From assembly GCF_011064545.1 (NCBI RefSeq), contig NZ_JAAMFG010000028.1, positions 248,001 through 312,000 on the forward strand: DNA of 64,000 nucleotides. The letters run 5' to 3'. The DNA comes from Wenzhouxiangella sp. XN24. GTDB taxonomy: Bacteria > Pseudomonadota > Gammaproteobacteria > Steroidobacterales > XN24. The notes beneath the pieces were generated by a model. It was not told the origin of the DNA. It was given only the letters and a program-made list of their open reading frames with translations, and did not search any database. Positions 1 through 8,923 of this stretch are shown here, one piece after another; the stretch's first letter is position 1, and each line of letters starts with the position of its first letter. A program made the position numbers and the translations under genes.

Positions 1-429
1 GATCGCCGAGATGGACGACACAAGGAGGATGACGCCCTCGCGCGCGGCGCGCATCATGGGCAACACGGCCTCCACCAGCCGGACCGCGCCCATGACGTCC
101 ACACGGAGGCTTGCGTCCCAGCTCGCCCGATCCCCCGTGACCGCCAGCGCCGACGCGTTGCTGATCAGGATGTCGATTCTTCCGAAGCGCGCGCGGGCGG
201 CCTCCACAAGTGCTGCCACACTGGCGTCATCCCCGACATCCGCCGCCACGGCCAGCACCTCGGCGCCGGTACTCTCGAGAGCGCGCCGCGCCTCATCCAG
301 CCCTTCCGCGCCCCGGGCCGCGATGACCAGGCGCGCGCCTTCGGCGGCCAGTCCTGCCGCGATGGCCCGCCCGATCCCCCGACTCGCTCCCGTCACCAGC
401 GCGACCTTGCCGGCAAGTCCCAGGTCCAT
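1..429 (-). CDS. Short-chain dehydrogenase/reductase, 5' part only
   Basis: The first 143 codons of an NAD(P)-dependent SDR oxidoreductase; the 3' part lies beyond the window edge. The protein begins MDLGLAGKVALVTGASRGIG, giving the TGxxxGxG dinucleotide-binding motif at residues 14-21. The VAADV segment expected to contact the adenine ring follows, then ISNAS in place of the usual NNAG, and ILLVSSISA, which should carry the catalytic Ser. The YxxxK part of the active site is outside the window, so the substrate cannot be guessed. The ATG at 429 lies 59 bases downstream of the stop of P1 on the same strand, so this gene may be the last cistron of the array transcript. Confidence 0.88.
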   Translation of the reverse strand, partial: MDLGLAGKVALVTGASRGIGRAIAAGLAAEGARLVIAARGAEGLDEARRALESTGAEVLAVAADVGDDASVAALVEAARARFGRIDILISNASALAVTGDRASWDASLRVDVMGAVRLVEAVLPMMRAAREGVILLVSSISAI

Positions 430-488
430 GACTGCTACTCCGAAATCGTTGCTAGTTAAAAGAGTTCACGCCTCGCATTGCATCCGGG

Positions 489-2387
489 TCACTCGCAGCG
501 GTAGTCGCCGCTGGCTTCCTTGCGGCAGTGCGCCGGCACCCCGAAGCGATCCCAGTAGTCGGCAATGCCGGTCTTGCGCAGGAATGCGGGGAAGGCCGGT
601 GAGGTCCAGACGTCCGGGTACCAGCGAGTGCCCAAGACTTCACCGAGGAACAGCGGATCGTTGGTCGTGGGGTTATCTGCGAACACGCCGAGTCCCCGCT
701 CGATATCGCCCATGGCCACGAGCGTCATCGGAACCAACGCGTTGATGCGTCCCGTTGTCCCCTCGAGATAGTCATCGATGATCGTGCGGGCCTGTTCCTG
801 CGCCTGCACGTCGCCGGTACGCGCCGCCGCGAAGACTGCGGTGGCCTCCGGCGCGAGGTCGCCACCAAAAATCCTGTGGACTTCTTCCATGTGCGCCTGC
901 GCCGCCGCTCGGTCACCACGTTGAAGTGCAATCCGCGACATTGCCATTCCCGTCCAGCGCAGCCCCGCTTCACGGGCCCGCTCGGTCATCCGTTCCGCAG
1001 TCGCCAGGTCGCCGGCAGAGGCATAGAGCCGGGCACGCCAGCCCAACGCGTTCGGCAACAGCGGATCGAGCATCAGGACATGGTCGAGCTCGCGTTCGCA
1101 AAGCTCGATGGCGCCGAGTGGGCAATGGAACAATGCACCCCAGAAGAGCGTAGTGGAATCGTTCGGATCGATCGCGCGCGCCTTCTGCAGCGCGGCCGCA
1201 GAGTCCGCATAGCGTCGGTCTCCCCAGTGCAGTATCCCCAGCACGGCATGCGGTTCGGCCAGTCCGGGATCCAGGTCCAGCGCCGCTTGCACCTGCCTGG
1301 CCGCCTCGCCAGTCAACGCGTCGTGACGATCCGGTGCGGCCACGTTGGACCACAGGTAGTACAGCGTCGCGAGGCGCGAATGTGCGCGGGCATAGCCGGG
1401 ATCGAGACGCAGCGCCTGCTGCGCAGCAGCGATGGCGTCTTCGTAGCGTTCGGCCTGGCGACGGTTGAACACCTCGGTGGCGCGCAGGTAGAGCGCGTAG
1501 GCCTCGGGATTCGTGGTTCCCGCGTTGACCAGCCGTTCGTCCTGGCCGGTATTGAGGGCCACCTTCAGCTCGCGAGTGACCTCGCGGGCGATGCGCTCCT
1601 GCAACGCGAAGATATCGGCGTCGGTGCCGTCGTAGGTTTCCGACCACAGGTGGAAGCCGTCCTCGCTGCGGATCAGCTGCGCGGTGACGCGCAGCCGCTC
1701 GCCCTGCTTGCGCACCGAACCCTCCAGGATATGGGCGACGCCCAGCGTCGCGCCGATGTTGCGCAGGTCCTCGTTGCGACCCTTGAAATAAAACGCCGAG
1801 GTGCGGCCCGCCACGCGCAGGCCCGGCACGCGCACCAGCGCATTCAGGATCTCCTCGGCGATGCCGTCGCCGAAGTATTCCTGGTCTCCATCCGGACTCA
1901 GGTCGGCGAATGCCAGCACGGCAATCGACTGCGGGGAAGCGGCGGATGCGGACGCGTGCTCGGGCTCCGGCGCGGGCGCGAGCACGCCATCACCAGGGAC
2001 CTGCGCCGCCGAGGCCGAAGCCGGCGGCCCTGGGGGCGCCGAGCCGTCACGCAGCTGCTCGTAGCCGAACAGCGCGATCGCCAGCAGCAGCAGGGCGATC
2101 ACCGCGATGTTCAACCGCCGCGCGCCGTGTTCGCGCGTCGCGTCGGACAGCGACGGATCGCTCTCGCGCTTCAGGCCTTCGGGCGTGAGCTCGTAGATCC
2201 AGGCGGAGACCAACGCGGGCACAAAACCCAGCGCCAGCAGGATGACCAGCCCGCGCAGCACGCCGTCGGGCACCTCAAACAGCGGCAGGACCGTCTCGGC
2301 GACCTGGATCAGCACCCACGCCGCGACAAGGTAGAACAACGCCACGCGGATGACATTGCGGCGCTTGAGTTCATTGAACAGGGTCAT
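489..2387 (-). CDS. P1: membrane-anchored TolB-like/TPR protein, delta anchor, Cys-capped
   Basis: 632 aa, the last copy in transcription order. Start chosen at MTLFNELKRRN because all copies share it; the frame is open further upstream but would run into P2. Membrane helices at about 13-34, 46-66 and 93-110; basic residues before helix 1 and between helices 2 and 3 put the C-terminal part outside the cytoplasm. Linker 114-152 is Ala/Pro-rich. The TolB-N-like domain (about 154-276) starts SIAVLAFADLS and holds the family motifs EEILNAL, LEGSVRKQG, LRVTAQLI and HLWSETYD. TPR-like helices fill about 290-600. The tail has the two-cysteine cap (C621, C631; C-x9-C). The start lies 10 bases after the P2 stop. 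TolB-type domains and TPRs bind proteins; the actual partner is unknown. Confidence 0.9.
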   Translation of the reverse strand: MTLFNELKRRNVIRVALFYLVAAWVLIQVAETVLPLFEVPDGVLRGLVILLALGFVPALVSAWIYELTPEGLKRESDPSLSDATREHGARRLNIAVIALLLLAIALFGYEQLRDGSAPPGPPASASAAQVPGDGVLAPAPEPEHASASAASPQSIAVLAFADLSPDGDQEYFGDGIAEEILNALVRVPGLRVAGRTSAFYFKGRNEDLRNIGATLGVAHILEGSVRKQGERLRVTAQLIRSEDGFHLWSETYDGTDADIFALQERIAREVTRELKVALNTGQDERLVNAGTTNPEAYALYLRATEVFNRRQAERYEDAIAAAQQALRLDPGYARAHSRLATLYYLWSNVAAPDRHDALTGEAARQVQAALDLDPGLAEPHAVLGILHWGDRRYADSAAALQKARAIDPNDSTTLFWGALFHCPLGAIELCERELDHVLMLDPLLPNALGWRARLYASAGDLATAERMTERAREAGLRWTGMAMSRIALQRGDRAAAQAHMEEVHRIFGGDLAPEATAVFAAARTGDVQAQEQARTIIDDYLEGTTGRINALVPMTLVAMGDIERGLGVFADNPTTNDPLFLGEVLGTRWYPDVWTSPAFPAFLRKTGIADYWDRFGVPAHCRKEASGDYRCE

Positions 2388-2397
2388 GATCGACCGC

Positions 2398-4299
2398 TTA
2401 ATCGCATGCAAACTCGTCTCCATCCAGCGGCCGGCACTTCGCCGGGAAACCATACTCGCGCCAGTAGTCCAGCACGCCTGATTGGCGAATGCGTTGCCTG
2501 AATTGCGGTGAGCCGCGATAGCGCGCGTACTCCGGATTCCACACCAGGAAAAAATATGGCGCCGCGTCATGGTCGCCCAGCGGGACCAGCAATGCGCCGA
2601 CGAAAGAACCAGGATCCGGCGGTCGGGTGCTGAGAAACACCTTCAACTCCGCCAGGAGTTCGGCATGGTCGGCATCGAGGTTTCGGAAAGCGTCATACAG
2701 GTCGCCGTGGCGCGACCAGCCCGGCAGCCACTTCGACTGGTTGGCCAGCAGCATGAACGCCGTCTTCTCCTCGAAATGCGCCAGCATGCCGAAGTTGGCG
2801 TACTCGGACACGACGGCCCCGTCATTAAGCGCGTCCTGCATTCCCGCGTACGCTTCATCGAATCGGCCCATGGCCCACAGGGCGTCGTACTGGTTCTCGC
2901 GACACGGCCCAAAGCGGGGCGCTACATCCACGCAGCGACTGAAGGTGCGCAGGGCGTCCTCGTCCCGGCCCACGAAGGCCAACGCCATCCCCAGCCAGTT
3001 GAGTCCCGAGCTGTTGTGCGGATCGAGTTCCACGGCGCGTTCGAGATCCCGGATGATGTCGGCGACATCATGCCGTTGCCGCAGCATGAGCGTCGCGTTG
3101 AGCCGCATGTTCGCCAGCGTGGCCAGCGCCATGCCGCTGTCGGGCTCCAGGGCCAGCGCGCGCTCTGCAAACTCGACGCCCCGGCGCTGGTGTTCGTCTC
3201 GGGACAAGTCCGTGTAGCCGTACTCGAAGATCACCGTCTGCACTGCGGCGCGCAGTTCCCACGCATTCACGAACTCCGGATCCTGCTCGAGCGCCTGGCG
3301 CAGCAGGTCGTCCGCCCTGTCGAGACCGGTACGGCCCTGGAACAGGGCGCGGGCCTGCAGGTACATGTCATAGGCCGGCAAATTCTCGGTGGCATGCGCC
3401 AGCCGCACCTCGTCCTCGATCTCGATGCCGAGCGAATCGACCAGCGCGTCCACGATGGCGACGGCGATCTCTTCCTGGATGGCGAAGACATTCTCCGCGG
3501 TCAGCGGACGGTCGAAGGTGTCGGACCAAAGATGCCGGTCCACCTGCGCGTCGATCAGCTGCGCGGTGATCCGCAGGTTGTCGCCGGCGCGGCGCACGCT
3601 GCCCTCCAGTACGTGTCGCACCGAGAGGCGCTCGGCGATGACGGGCATGCCGAGGCTCTCCTGGCCCTTGAAGCCGAACGAGGAGGTGCGCGAGGCGACC
3701 TCGAGCCCCTTCACGCGCACCAGCGCATTGAGGATTTCCTCGGCCATGCCGTCGGCGAAATACTCCTGGTCGCCGCCGGGCGACAGGTCGGCGAACGGCA
3801 GCACGGCGATCGACGCGCCGCTGGCCGCCGAGCCCTCCGGAGTCGCAGCAGGCGCGGCATCCCGCTCTGCGGCGTCGCCCACCGACTGGGCGGCGCCCCC
3901 GACCGGCTGCGCTTCAGCCGCCACCGTCGGCAAGGCCGGCGCCTCCGGCGTCAGCCGGTCATAAACGAGTAACCCGATCGCGGCGATGGCGACGACCAGC
4001 GTGGCCCAGTTGAGCTTGTGACTCGTGCTTGTCGCCGGCTCCGGGGACGCGCCGGCATCGCGCTTGATCCCCTCGGGCGTGAGCTCGTAGATCCAGGACA
4101 GGGCCAGCGCCGGCACAAGCCCGATCACCAGCAGCACCACGAGGCCACGCAGCACCCCGTCGGGCACGTCGAAAATCGGCAGCACCGTCTCGGCCACCTC
4201 GATCACCAGCCACGCGGTGACCACGTAGAAGATCGCCACGCGGAAGACGTTGCGACGCTTGAGTTCCGCCCAGAGGCTCGTGCTGGAGCGATTATCCAT
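2398..4299 (-). CDS. P2: membrane-anchored TolB-like/TPR protein, delta anchor, Cys-capped
   Basis: 633 aa. The start MDNRSSTSLWAELKRRN is longer than usual because the ATG lies inside the end of the upstream ATPase gene (8-nt overlap, 4292-4299), a sign of translational coupling. Helices at about 19-40, 50-71 and 98-113; Ala/Gly-rich linker 117-161; class I TolB domain 163-288 (SIAVLPFADLS, EEILNAL, VLEGSVRRAG, LRITAQLI). TPR-like tail from about 300. Cap cysteines C622 and C632 after DYWREYGFPAK. Closest in anchor and cap to P1 and P6, so these three look like one subfamily separated by later insertions. Confidence 0.9.
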   Translation of the reverse strand: MDNRSSTSLWAELKRRNVFRVAIFYVVTAWLVIEVAETVLPIFDVPDGVLRGLVVLLVIGLVPALALSWIYELTPEGIKRDAGASPEPATSTSHKLNWATLVVAIAAIGLLVYDRLTPEAPALPTVAAEAQPVGGAAQSVGDAAERDAAPAATPEGSAASGASIAVLPFADLSPGGDQEYFADGMAEEILNALVRVKGLEVASRTSSFGFKGQESLGMPVIAERLSVRHVLEGSVRRAGDNLRITAQLIDAQVDRHLWSDTFDRPLTAENVFAIQEEIAVAIVDALVDSLGIEIEDEVRLAHATENLPAYDMYLQARALFQGRTGLDRADDLLRQALEQDPEFVNAWELRAAVQTVIFEYGYTDLSRDEHQRRGVEFAERALALEPDSGMALATLANMRLNATLMLRQRHDVADIIRDLERAVELDPHNSSGLNWLGMALAFVGRDEDALRTFSRCVDVAPRFGPCRENQYDALWAMGRFDEAYAGMQDALNDGAVVSEYANFGMLAHFEEKTAFMLLANQSKWLPGWSRHGDLYDAFRNLDADHAELLAELKVFLSTRPPDPGSFVGALLVPLGDHDAAPYFFLVWNPEYARYRGSPQFRQRIRQSGVLDYWREYGFPAKCRPLDGDEFACD

Positions 4300-5476
4300 C
4301 CGCCGTAACCTCGCTCGCTTGGCGCCAGGGCAACAAGGTAACGTCGCCGCGTCGCTGTGGCGAATCCCCACCGTGAACGATCCAGGGCTTCGAGCGGACG
4401 CGCGGTCCGAGCGTTGCGGCGATCCGGCGCGCGGGGGACACCAGGTCGGCGGTCACGGTCTGTCCCGCTTTTGCCTCGACGACAGTCAAGCCCTCGGGGC
4501 CGTCGATCAGCAAATCGGCCTCGACGCCGTTGTGGTCGCGATAGAAATACAGACCCCCGCGTTCGCCGGAATTAGCGCGATGCTTGGCGATTTCCGCGAC
4601 GACCCAGGTCTCGAAGATCGCGCCCCGCAACGGGTGCAGCCGCAACTGCGCAGGATCGCGAATTCCCAGCAGCCAGCACGCCAGGCCAGCGTCGTAGAAA
4701 TGAAGCTTGGGCATCTTGATCAGCCGCTTGCGCAGGTTCCCGCTCCAGGCCGGCAGGCGGAAGGCGACAAAGCTGGCCTCGAGCACCGAGAACCAGGCCT
4801 TGGCGGTCGGCTGGGAGATGCCGCAGTCGGCGGCCAGGCTGGAATAATTCAGCAGTTGGCCGGTACGTCCGGCACACAGGGCCAGGAAGCGCTGGAACGC
4901 GGTCAGGTCGCCTATGTTGGCCAGTGTCCGGACGTCGCGCTCGACATAACTGGCGACATAGGCCGAAAACCAGTCGGACGGCGCAATGTTGCGCTCGAAC
5001 ACGCGCGGGTATGCGCCGGCGAACAATGCTTCATCAAGCGAGGCTGGCGGCGATGCGAAGCGATTGATTTCCGGCCAGGTCAGCGGCAACAGGTTGAGCA
5101 TCGCGCTGCGCCCGGCGAGCGACTGGCTGGTGGATTCGATCAGCGTGAAGTTTTCCGAGCCCGTCAGGATCCAGCGGCTATGGCGCGGGTCCTCATCGAT
5201 CAGGACCTGCAGGTAGGAGGTCAATTCAGGCGCGTGCTGGATCTCGTCCAGCACCGCACCGTCGGGAAGCTGCGCAAGAAAGGCGCGCGGATCCTCGCAA
5301 GCGAAGCGCCGCTGGTCCGGCGACTCCAGGTTGACGTAAGGGTGGTCGGGGAATAATGCCCGGCACAGCGTCGACTTGCCGCTCTGCCGCGGACCCGTGA
5401 TCGTGACGGCCGGAAACGACCCGGCCGCGCCGAGCACCTGCTTGCCAAGATCACGTGGGACATAGCGCTCGGTCAA
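4292..5476 (-). CDS. AAA-type ATPase with DUF4143-like C-terminus
   Basis: 394 aa, TTG start (MTERYVPRDL). The Walker A motif GPRQSGKST is at residues 28-36 and the Walker B-like GAVLDEIQ at 73-80, followed by the sensor-like ILTGSENF. The C-terminal half, with FYRDHNGVEADLLIDG, resembles the nuclease-like fold of the DUF4143 family. Members are widespread accessory ATPases without a settled role, often found near toxin-antitoxin or mobile genes. It sits in the array exactly where toxins sit elsewhere: its stop overlaps the start of P2 by 8 nt, and a broken paralogue start lies on its upstream side. Its 5' flank (5477-5534) holds no clear promoter. Confidence 0.85.
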   Translation of the reverse strand: MTERYVPRDLGKQVLGAAGSFPAVTITGPRQSGKSTLCRALFPDHPYVNLESPDQRRFACEDPRAFLAQLPDGAVLDEIQHAPELTSYLQVLIDEDPRHSRWILTGSENFTLIESTSQSLAGRSAMLNLLPLTWPEINRFASPPASLDEALFAGAYPRVFERNIAPSDWFSAYVASYVERDVRTLANIGDLTAFQRFLALCAGRTGQLLNYSSLAADCGISQPTAKAWFSVLEASFVAFRLPAWSGNLRKRLIKMPKLHFYDAGLACWLLGIRDPAQLRLHPLRGAIFETWVVAEIAKHRANSGERGGLYFYRDHNGVEADLLIDGPEGLTVVEAKAGQTVTADLVSPARRIAATLGPRVRSKPWIVHGGDSPQRRGDVTLLPWRQASEVTADG

Positions 5477-5534
5477 AATGCGGCTAACTCAAGATACGAT
5501 TTTGAATCAGCCTATTCACCAGCCCATCCTGAGG

Positions 5535-5597
5535 TCAAGCCCAGTATCTGGCCGACGGACGCCGGCCGTTCAATCCGGCTTCGGCAAAGAGATTCAT
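5535..5597 (-). pseudogene. 5' stub of an array paralogue, downstream of P3
   Basis: A 20-codon frame beginning MNLFAEAGLNG. Its first six codons match the common array start (M-S-L-F-A-E) at DNA level, then similarity ends abruptly and a stop follows. Its ATG overlaps the stop of P3 by one base (TGATG). It lies at the edge of the ATPase module. The match covers only about 18 bases, so on its own it would be weak; the equivalent stubs at 15894, 18685 and 22334 make it credible. Confidence 0.5.
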
Positions 5598-7681
5598 CAC
5601 TGCCGCACGCCGGCGACCAGCTCGGCACGCTGGCGTGCCAGGTCTTCATCGACCCGTCCTGCCAGCGCCTGGAAACTCGGGTCCTCGCGGACCGGGTCCC
5701 ACGTGATATCCAGCTCGAGCTCGCGATACGAGCGCCAGCCGAGATCGATGGCGGCTTCGAGACGCGCCAGCGCCGCGGCAGGGTTGCCGCGCAAAAGCTC
5801 GATCCGGGCCAGGGTGTACTCGAGGTTGCTGCCCCAGCGGCGGGGCATTGTTTCACGTAAGCGGTGCTCGGCAAGTGCGAGCAGCGGCTCGAGATCCGCA
5901 TCCGGCTGTGTTCGCGCCAGCGCCAGCGCCGCTGTGAGCGGCTGGCGCTGCTCGAAAAATTCGCGCTCGCGCTCGAACACCTGGCTCACGGCATCCAGGT
6001 CACGGAGCCTCAGGGAATGATCTAATTGGCAATTGGCCTGGAACGGCGAATCGGGCTCCAGTTCCCGCGCGCGAACAAGGTGCCTTCGCGCCGTCTCTGC
6101 ATCCCCCTCCTGCAGAGCGACCTCAGCCAGCATGCAGGCCAGGCGCGCCTCATGCGGCGTGATCGATCCCCAGGCGACACGGTACGCATCACGAGCAAGC
6201 TGCAGTTCCCCGATCTGGCTCGCAGTCCCGGCAAGCTGATCCCGCAGGTTGGCATCGCCCGGCTCGATCCGGACTGCGCGGTCCAGCAGCTTTACAGCCT
6301 CGACAGGCCGGCCTTCGCTACGATGAAATCCCGCCTGCGCCGAAAGCACATCGACCGAGTCCGGCTCGATCTCAGCCGCCAGCTGGAATTGTTCGATGGC
6401 CGCTTCATCCAGCCCACGAGCCATATAGGCCCGGCCGAGCCAGACATAACCGACAGCCGACTCCGGCGCCAAACGAATGGCACGGCGCGCGGCCTCCACC
6501 CCGGCCTGGTAATTCGCCTCGGCCTGTTCCGGCTGAACCCATAACCGGGGTAGCAATGCCGATGCCAGCCCGGCCCAAGCGTCAGCGTAGTCCGGATCCT
6601 TGTCCAATGCCGCCCGGAACTGGGCTTCGGCCATGTCCAGCGCGCGCGCGATCTCGTCGAAATCGCTGTACGACTGGTTCAGCTGGGCGCGACCGAGCAG
6701 GTATTGCTCGTAGGCTGCCGCGTTGTCGGTGCCCTGGCGTTGCAGCCGCTCGCGCTCGCTGTCGGTCAATTGCAAAGCAAGGGCCTCGACGATGTGATCT
6801 GCGATCTCGGTTTGCACCGCGAAGATATCCGCCAGCTCTCGATCGAAACTTTCCGCCCACAGGTGGGCGTCGTCGGCCGCGCGGATCAACTGGCCGGTGA
6901 TGCGCACCTGGTTGCCGGCCCGCCGCACGCTGCCTTCTAGCACATGGCTGACGCCCAGCTCAGCAGCGATCTCCGGCAGGCTCTTGTCCGATCCCTTGTA
7001 GCGCATGATCGAGGTGCGGCTGATCACGCGCAGCTCGCCGATGGCCGCCAGGCGGGTGAGGATGTCCTCGGTGATGCCGTCGGCGAAAAATTCCTGTTCC
7101 GGGTCGGCCGACATGTTGGCGAACGGCAGCACGGCGATCGATTCTTTTTCCGCGGCAGGCCCTGCGGCGGGCCCTGCGTCGGGCCGATCGCCGCCAGGCG
7201 CTGCGCCGGACAGATCGCCGCCTGCCCCCGCGCCGGAACGGCGTTCGCTCTCGGCGCCGGTTTGCCTTGTGTCGTCCGCCACTGTTGCAACGCTCGGCTC
7301 CGCCGACGAGTCCGTACCGGCGTCACTACCCGCTCCTGCAAACCAGACCCGCTCGACGACCAGGACCGAGATCACGGCCAGCAAGCCGATCACGATCAGC
7401 CGGTCGATGCGCCGGCCGGTGCGCGGCGTGATGCTGTCGGATTCCACAACGTCCTCGGCGCGCTTCACCCCTTCAGGGGTCAACTCGAAGGCCCAGGCCA
7501 GGAACAGCGCCAGCGGCAGGCCAAGGATCAACAGCGCGGCGAAAGACTTGAACACCCAGTCCGGTGCGCCGAAATTATCCAGCAGCACATCGGCCACCTG
7601 CAGCAGCAGCCAGCCGATGACGACATAAGCCGCGCCCACGCGGAACACGTTGCGGCGCTTGAGTTCGGCAAACAGGCTCAT
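5597..7681 (-). CDS. P3: membrane-anchored TolB-like/TPR protein, alpha anchor, class II
   Basis: 694 aa from the ATG at 7681. Helices about 13-34, 44-66 and 94-112. The linker (115-179) is one of the longest in the array and rich in Gly, Ala, Asp and Arg. The TolB domain at 181-303 is class II: GITEDILTRL, then VISRTSIMRYKG, VLEGSVRRAG and VRITGQLI. The tail carries TPR-like repeats and ends without cysteines (ELVAGVRQ). The first 86 residues match P4 almost exactly, but the TolB and TPR parts are of a different class. No overlap with the HigA gene upstream (55-base gap). Confidence 0.9.
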   Translation of the reverse strand: MSLFAELKRRNVFRVGAAYVVIGWLLLQVADVLLDNFGAPDWVFKSFAALLILGLPLALFLAWAFELTPEGVKRAEDVVESDSITPRTGRRIDRLIVIGLLAVISVLVVERVWFAGAGSDAGTDSSAEPSVATVADDTRQTGAESERRSGAGAGGDLSGAAPGGDRPDAGPAAGPAAEKESIAVLPFANMSADPEQEFFADGITEDILTRLAAIGELRVISRTSIMRYKGSDKSLPEIAAELGVSHVLEGSVRRAGNQVRITGQLIRAADDAHLWAESFDRELADIFAVQTEIADHIVEALALQLTDSERERLQRQGTDNAAAYEQYLLGRAQLNQSYSDFDEIARALDMAEAQFRAALDKDPDYADAWAGLASALLPRLWVQPEQAEANYQAGVEAARRAIRLAPESAVGYVWLGRAYMARGLDEAAIEQFQLAAEIEPDSVDVLSAQAGFHRSEGRPVEAVKLLDRAVRIEPGDANLRDQLAGTASQIGELQLARDAYRVAWGSITPHEARLACMLAEVALQEGDAETARRHLVRARELEPDSPFQANCQLDHSLRLRDLDAVSQVFEREREFFEQRQPLTAALALARTQPDADLEPLLALAEHRLRETMPRRWGSNLEYTLARIELLRGNPAAALARLEAAIDLGWRSYRELELDITWDPVREDPSFQALAGRVDEDLARQRAELVAGVRQ

Positions 7682-7736
7682 GAGTCAAACTGCCTCGAAG
7701 TGGGGTTCACCGGGCGCAAAAACAGAAATACCAGAG

Positions 7737-8033
7737 TCAGGCTGCAATATGAGGAATACGATCGAGTGACGACCCGAGCCTGGAGTGGGCCTGCTCCAGG
7801 TCATAGTCGGCCTGCAGACCCAACCAGAATCGCTCTGAGGTTCCGAATGCCCTTGCGAGACGCATGGCCGTATCGGCTGTGACGCCACGCTTGCCGAGTA
7901 CGATCTCATTGATCCGTCGCGGCGGAACACCAATGGCCCGGGCCAGCGCGTTCTGGCTAAGGTCAAGTGGCTTGAGAAATTCCTCTAACAGAATCTCGCC
8001 CGGATGTACGTTGGGGAGCGTTTTCTTGGTCAT
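7737..8033 (-). CDS. higA: HigA-family antitoxin (XRE-type HTH)
   Basis: 98 aa: MTKKTLPNVHPGEILLEEFL is the typical HigA start. A helix-turn-helix follows at about 22-60 (LSQNALARAIGVPPRRINEI, then GKRGVTADTAMRLARAFG). Family members neutralise the HigB mRNA interferase and repress their own operon. It lies 19 bases after the reading frame of a HigB homologue that has lost its N-terminus, so this antitoxin is probably orphaned or acts only as a repressor. Confidence 0.9.
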   Translation of the reverse strand: MTKKTLPNVHPGEILLEEFLKPLDLSQNALARAIGVPPRRINEIVLGKRGVTADTAMRLARAFGTSERFWLGLQADYDLEQAHSRLGSSLDRIPHIAA

Positions 8034-8052
8034 AGCCTGCCTCAGCCGGAAT

Positions 8053-8259
8053 TCAGTGGTAGTCGACGATCTCGACGTTGTAGGCGTGGTTGTTCCGCCA
8101 TTCGAAGCACAAGCGCCATTGGTTATTGACGCGGATACTGTGTTGACCCTTACGGTTACCCTTGAGGGTTTCCAGTCGATTGCCAGGTGGCACTTTCAAA
8201 TCCTGCAGCGTTTCCGCGTTATTGAGCATGCGCAACTTGCGCCTGGCCGTTGTCTGCAT
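8053..8259 (-). pseudogene. higB: Truncated HigB toxin
   Basis: 68 codons from an internal ATG (MQTTARRKLRML). The sequence is clearly the C-terminal two thirds of HigB (LKGNRKGQHSIRVNNQWRLC, then YNVEIVDYH). Full HigB proteins are about 92 aa; the first 25 or so residues, which carry the first helix, are missing. The bases upstream of 8260 are not HigB in any frame and run into the stop of the dioxygenase gene at 8276. The catalytic region looks intact, but without its N-terminus the toxin is probably inactive. Confidence 0.8.
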
Positions 8260-8275
8260 GCGCGTCACTTCACCC

Positions 8276-8923
8276 TCAGACCCGACGCAACACGATATCG
8301 AAACTCCCCTGCTTGACGCTTTCCTCCGCCGCTGCGCTGAACTCCACCAGCAGCATGCTGCGGCCCGGCTCGGGCACCGACTGCAGCAGGCGATCCGTTT
8401 CGTTGAGCGGGTCGCCGGCAAAATACATCTGCGTGGTGAGTTCATGAAAGCCGCGGCGGGCGATCTTGAAGTGGATGTGCGGCGGGCGGGTCCAGCCGGC
8501 CGTGACCGGATAGGCACCCGGCCGGATGGTGCGGACGCGATAGCGACCCTCGGCATCGGTCATCAGTCGGGCCCAGCCCTGGAAATTCTCGTCCAGCGGC
8601 GCCGGGTTGGAGTCGCGCTCGTGCGCGTAACGGCCGTGCGTGTTGGCTTGCCAAACATCGACCAGCGCATCCGCCACGGGCTTGCCGTCTTCGTCGAGCA
8701 CCCGGCCCGTCACCTCGATGACCTCGCCGAGCGCGGGCTCGCTGTGACCCTGGATCCGCGTCATGTCAGCGTCGGTGTCGGGTTGTTCATGGGCAGGGTA
8801 GAACGGGCCTTCGGTCTGCCTCGGCGTGGTGACCGCGAGCACTGGCGCGCTGGCGACCATCGCCGCAGTGCCGATGGAGCCACGTAACAGACGGCGGCGG
8901 GCGTTATCGATTAAGTCACTCAT
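8276..8923 (-). CDS. Intradiol ring-cleavage dioxygenase-like protein with Tat-like signal
   Basis: 215 aa from the ATG at 8923, which overlaps the P4 stop by 8 nt. The N-terminus RRRLLRGSIGTAAMVASAPV resembles a Tat or signal-anchor sequence. The core is the beta-sandwich of the protocatechuate/catechol 1,2-dioxygenase family, with the four Fe(III) ligands visible: Y99 (HGRYAH), Y138 (RPGAYP), H149 and H151 (RPPHIHFK). Opening TEGPFYP is also typical. The family cleaves catechols between the hydroxyls; this small secreted type has no known substrate. It is the only ordinary enzyme inside the array. Confidence 0.88.
   Translation of the reverse strand: MSDLIDNARRRLLRGSIGTAAMVASAPVLAVTTPRQTEGPFYPAHEQPDTDADMTRIQGHSEPALGEVIEVTGRVLDEDGKPVADALVDVWQANTHGRYAHERDSNPAPLDENFQGWARLMTDAEGRYRVRTIRPGAYPVTAGWTRPPHIHFKIARRGFHELTTQMYFAGDPLNETDRLLQSVPEPGRSMLLVEFSAAAEESVKQGSFDIVLRRV

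Noticed and set aside
452-488. MNSFN reading after the P1 stop as a fifth paralogue stub
   Set aside because: Only about nine bases resemble the common start and there is no overlap with a stop; not above chance.
876-2501. Long plus-strand open frame opposite P1
   Set aside because: A by-product of high GC and biased codons on the minus strand; composition is Arg/Gln/Gly-rich with no recognisable domain. Similar shadows opposite P2, P17, P18 and P19 (up to 755 codons) were rejected for the same reason.
8260-8556. Upstream extension of HigB in the same frame
   Set aside because: This stretch is the dioxygenase gene in another frame; it has no HigB similarity.
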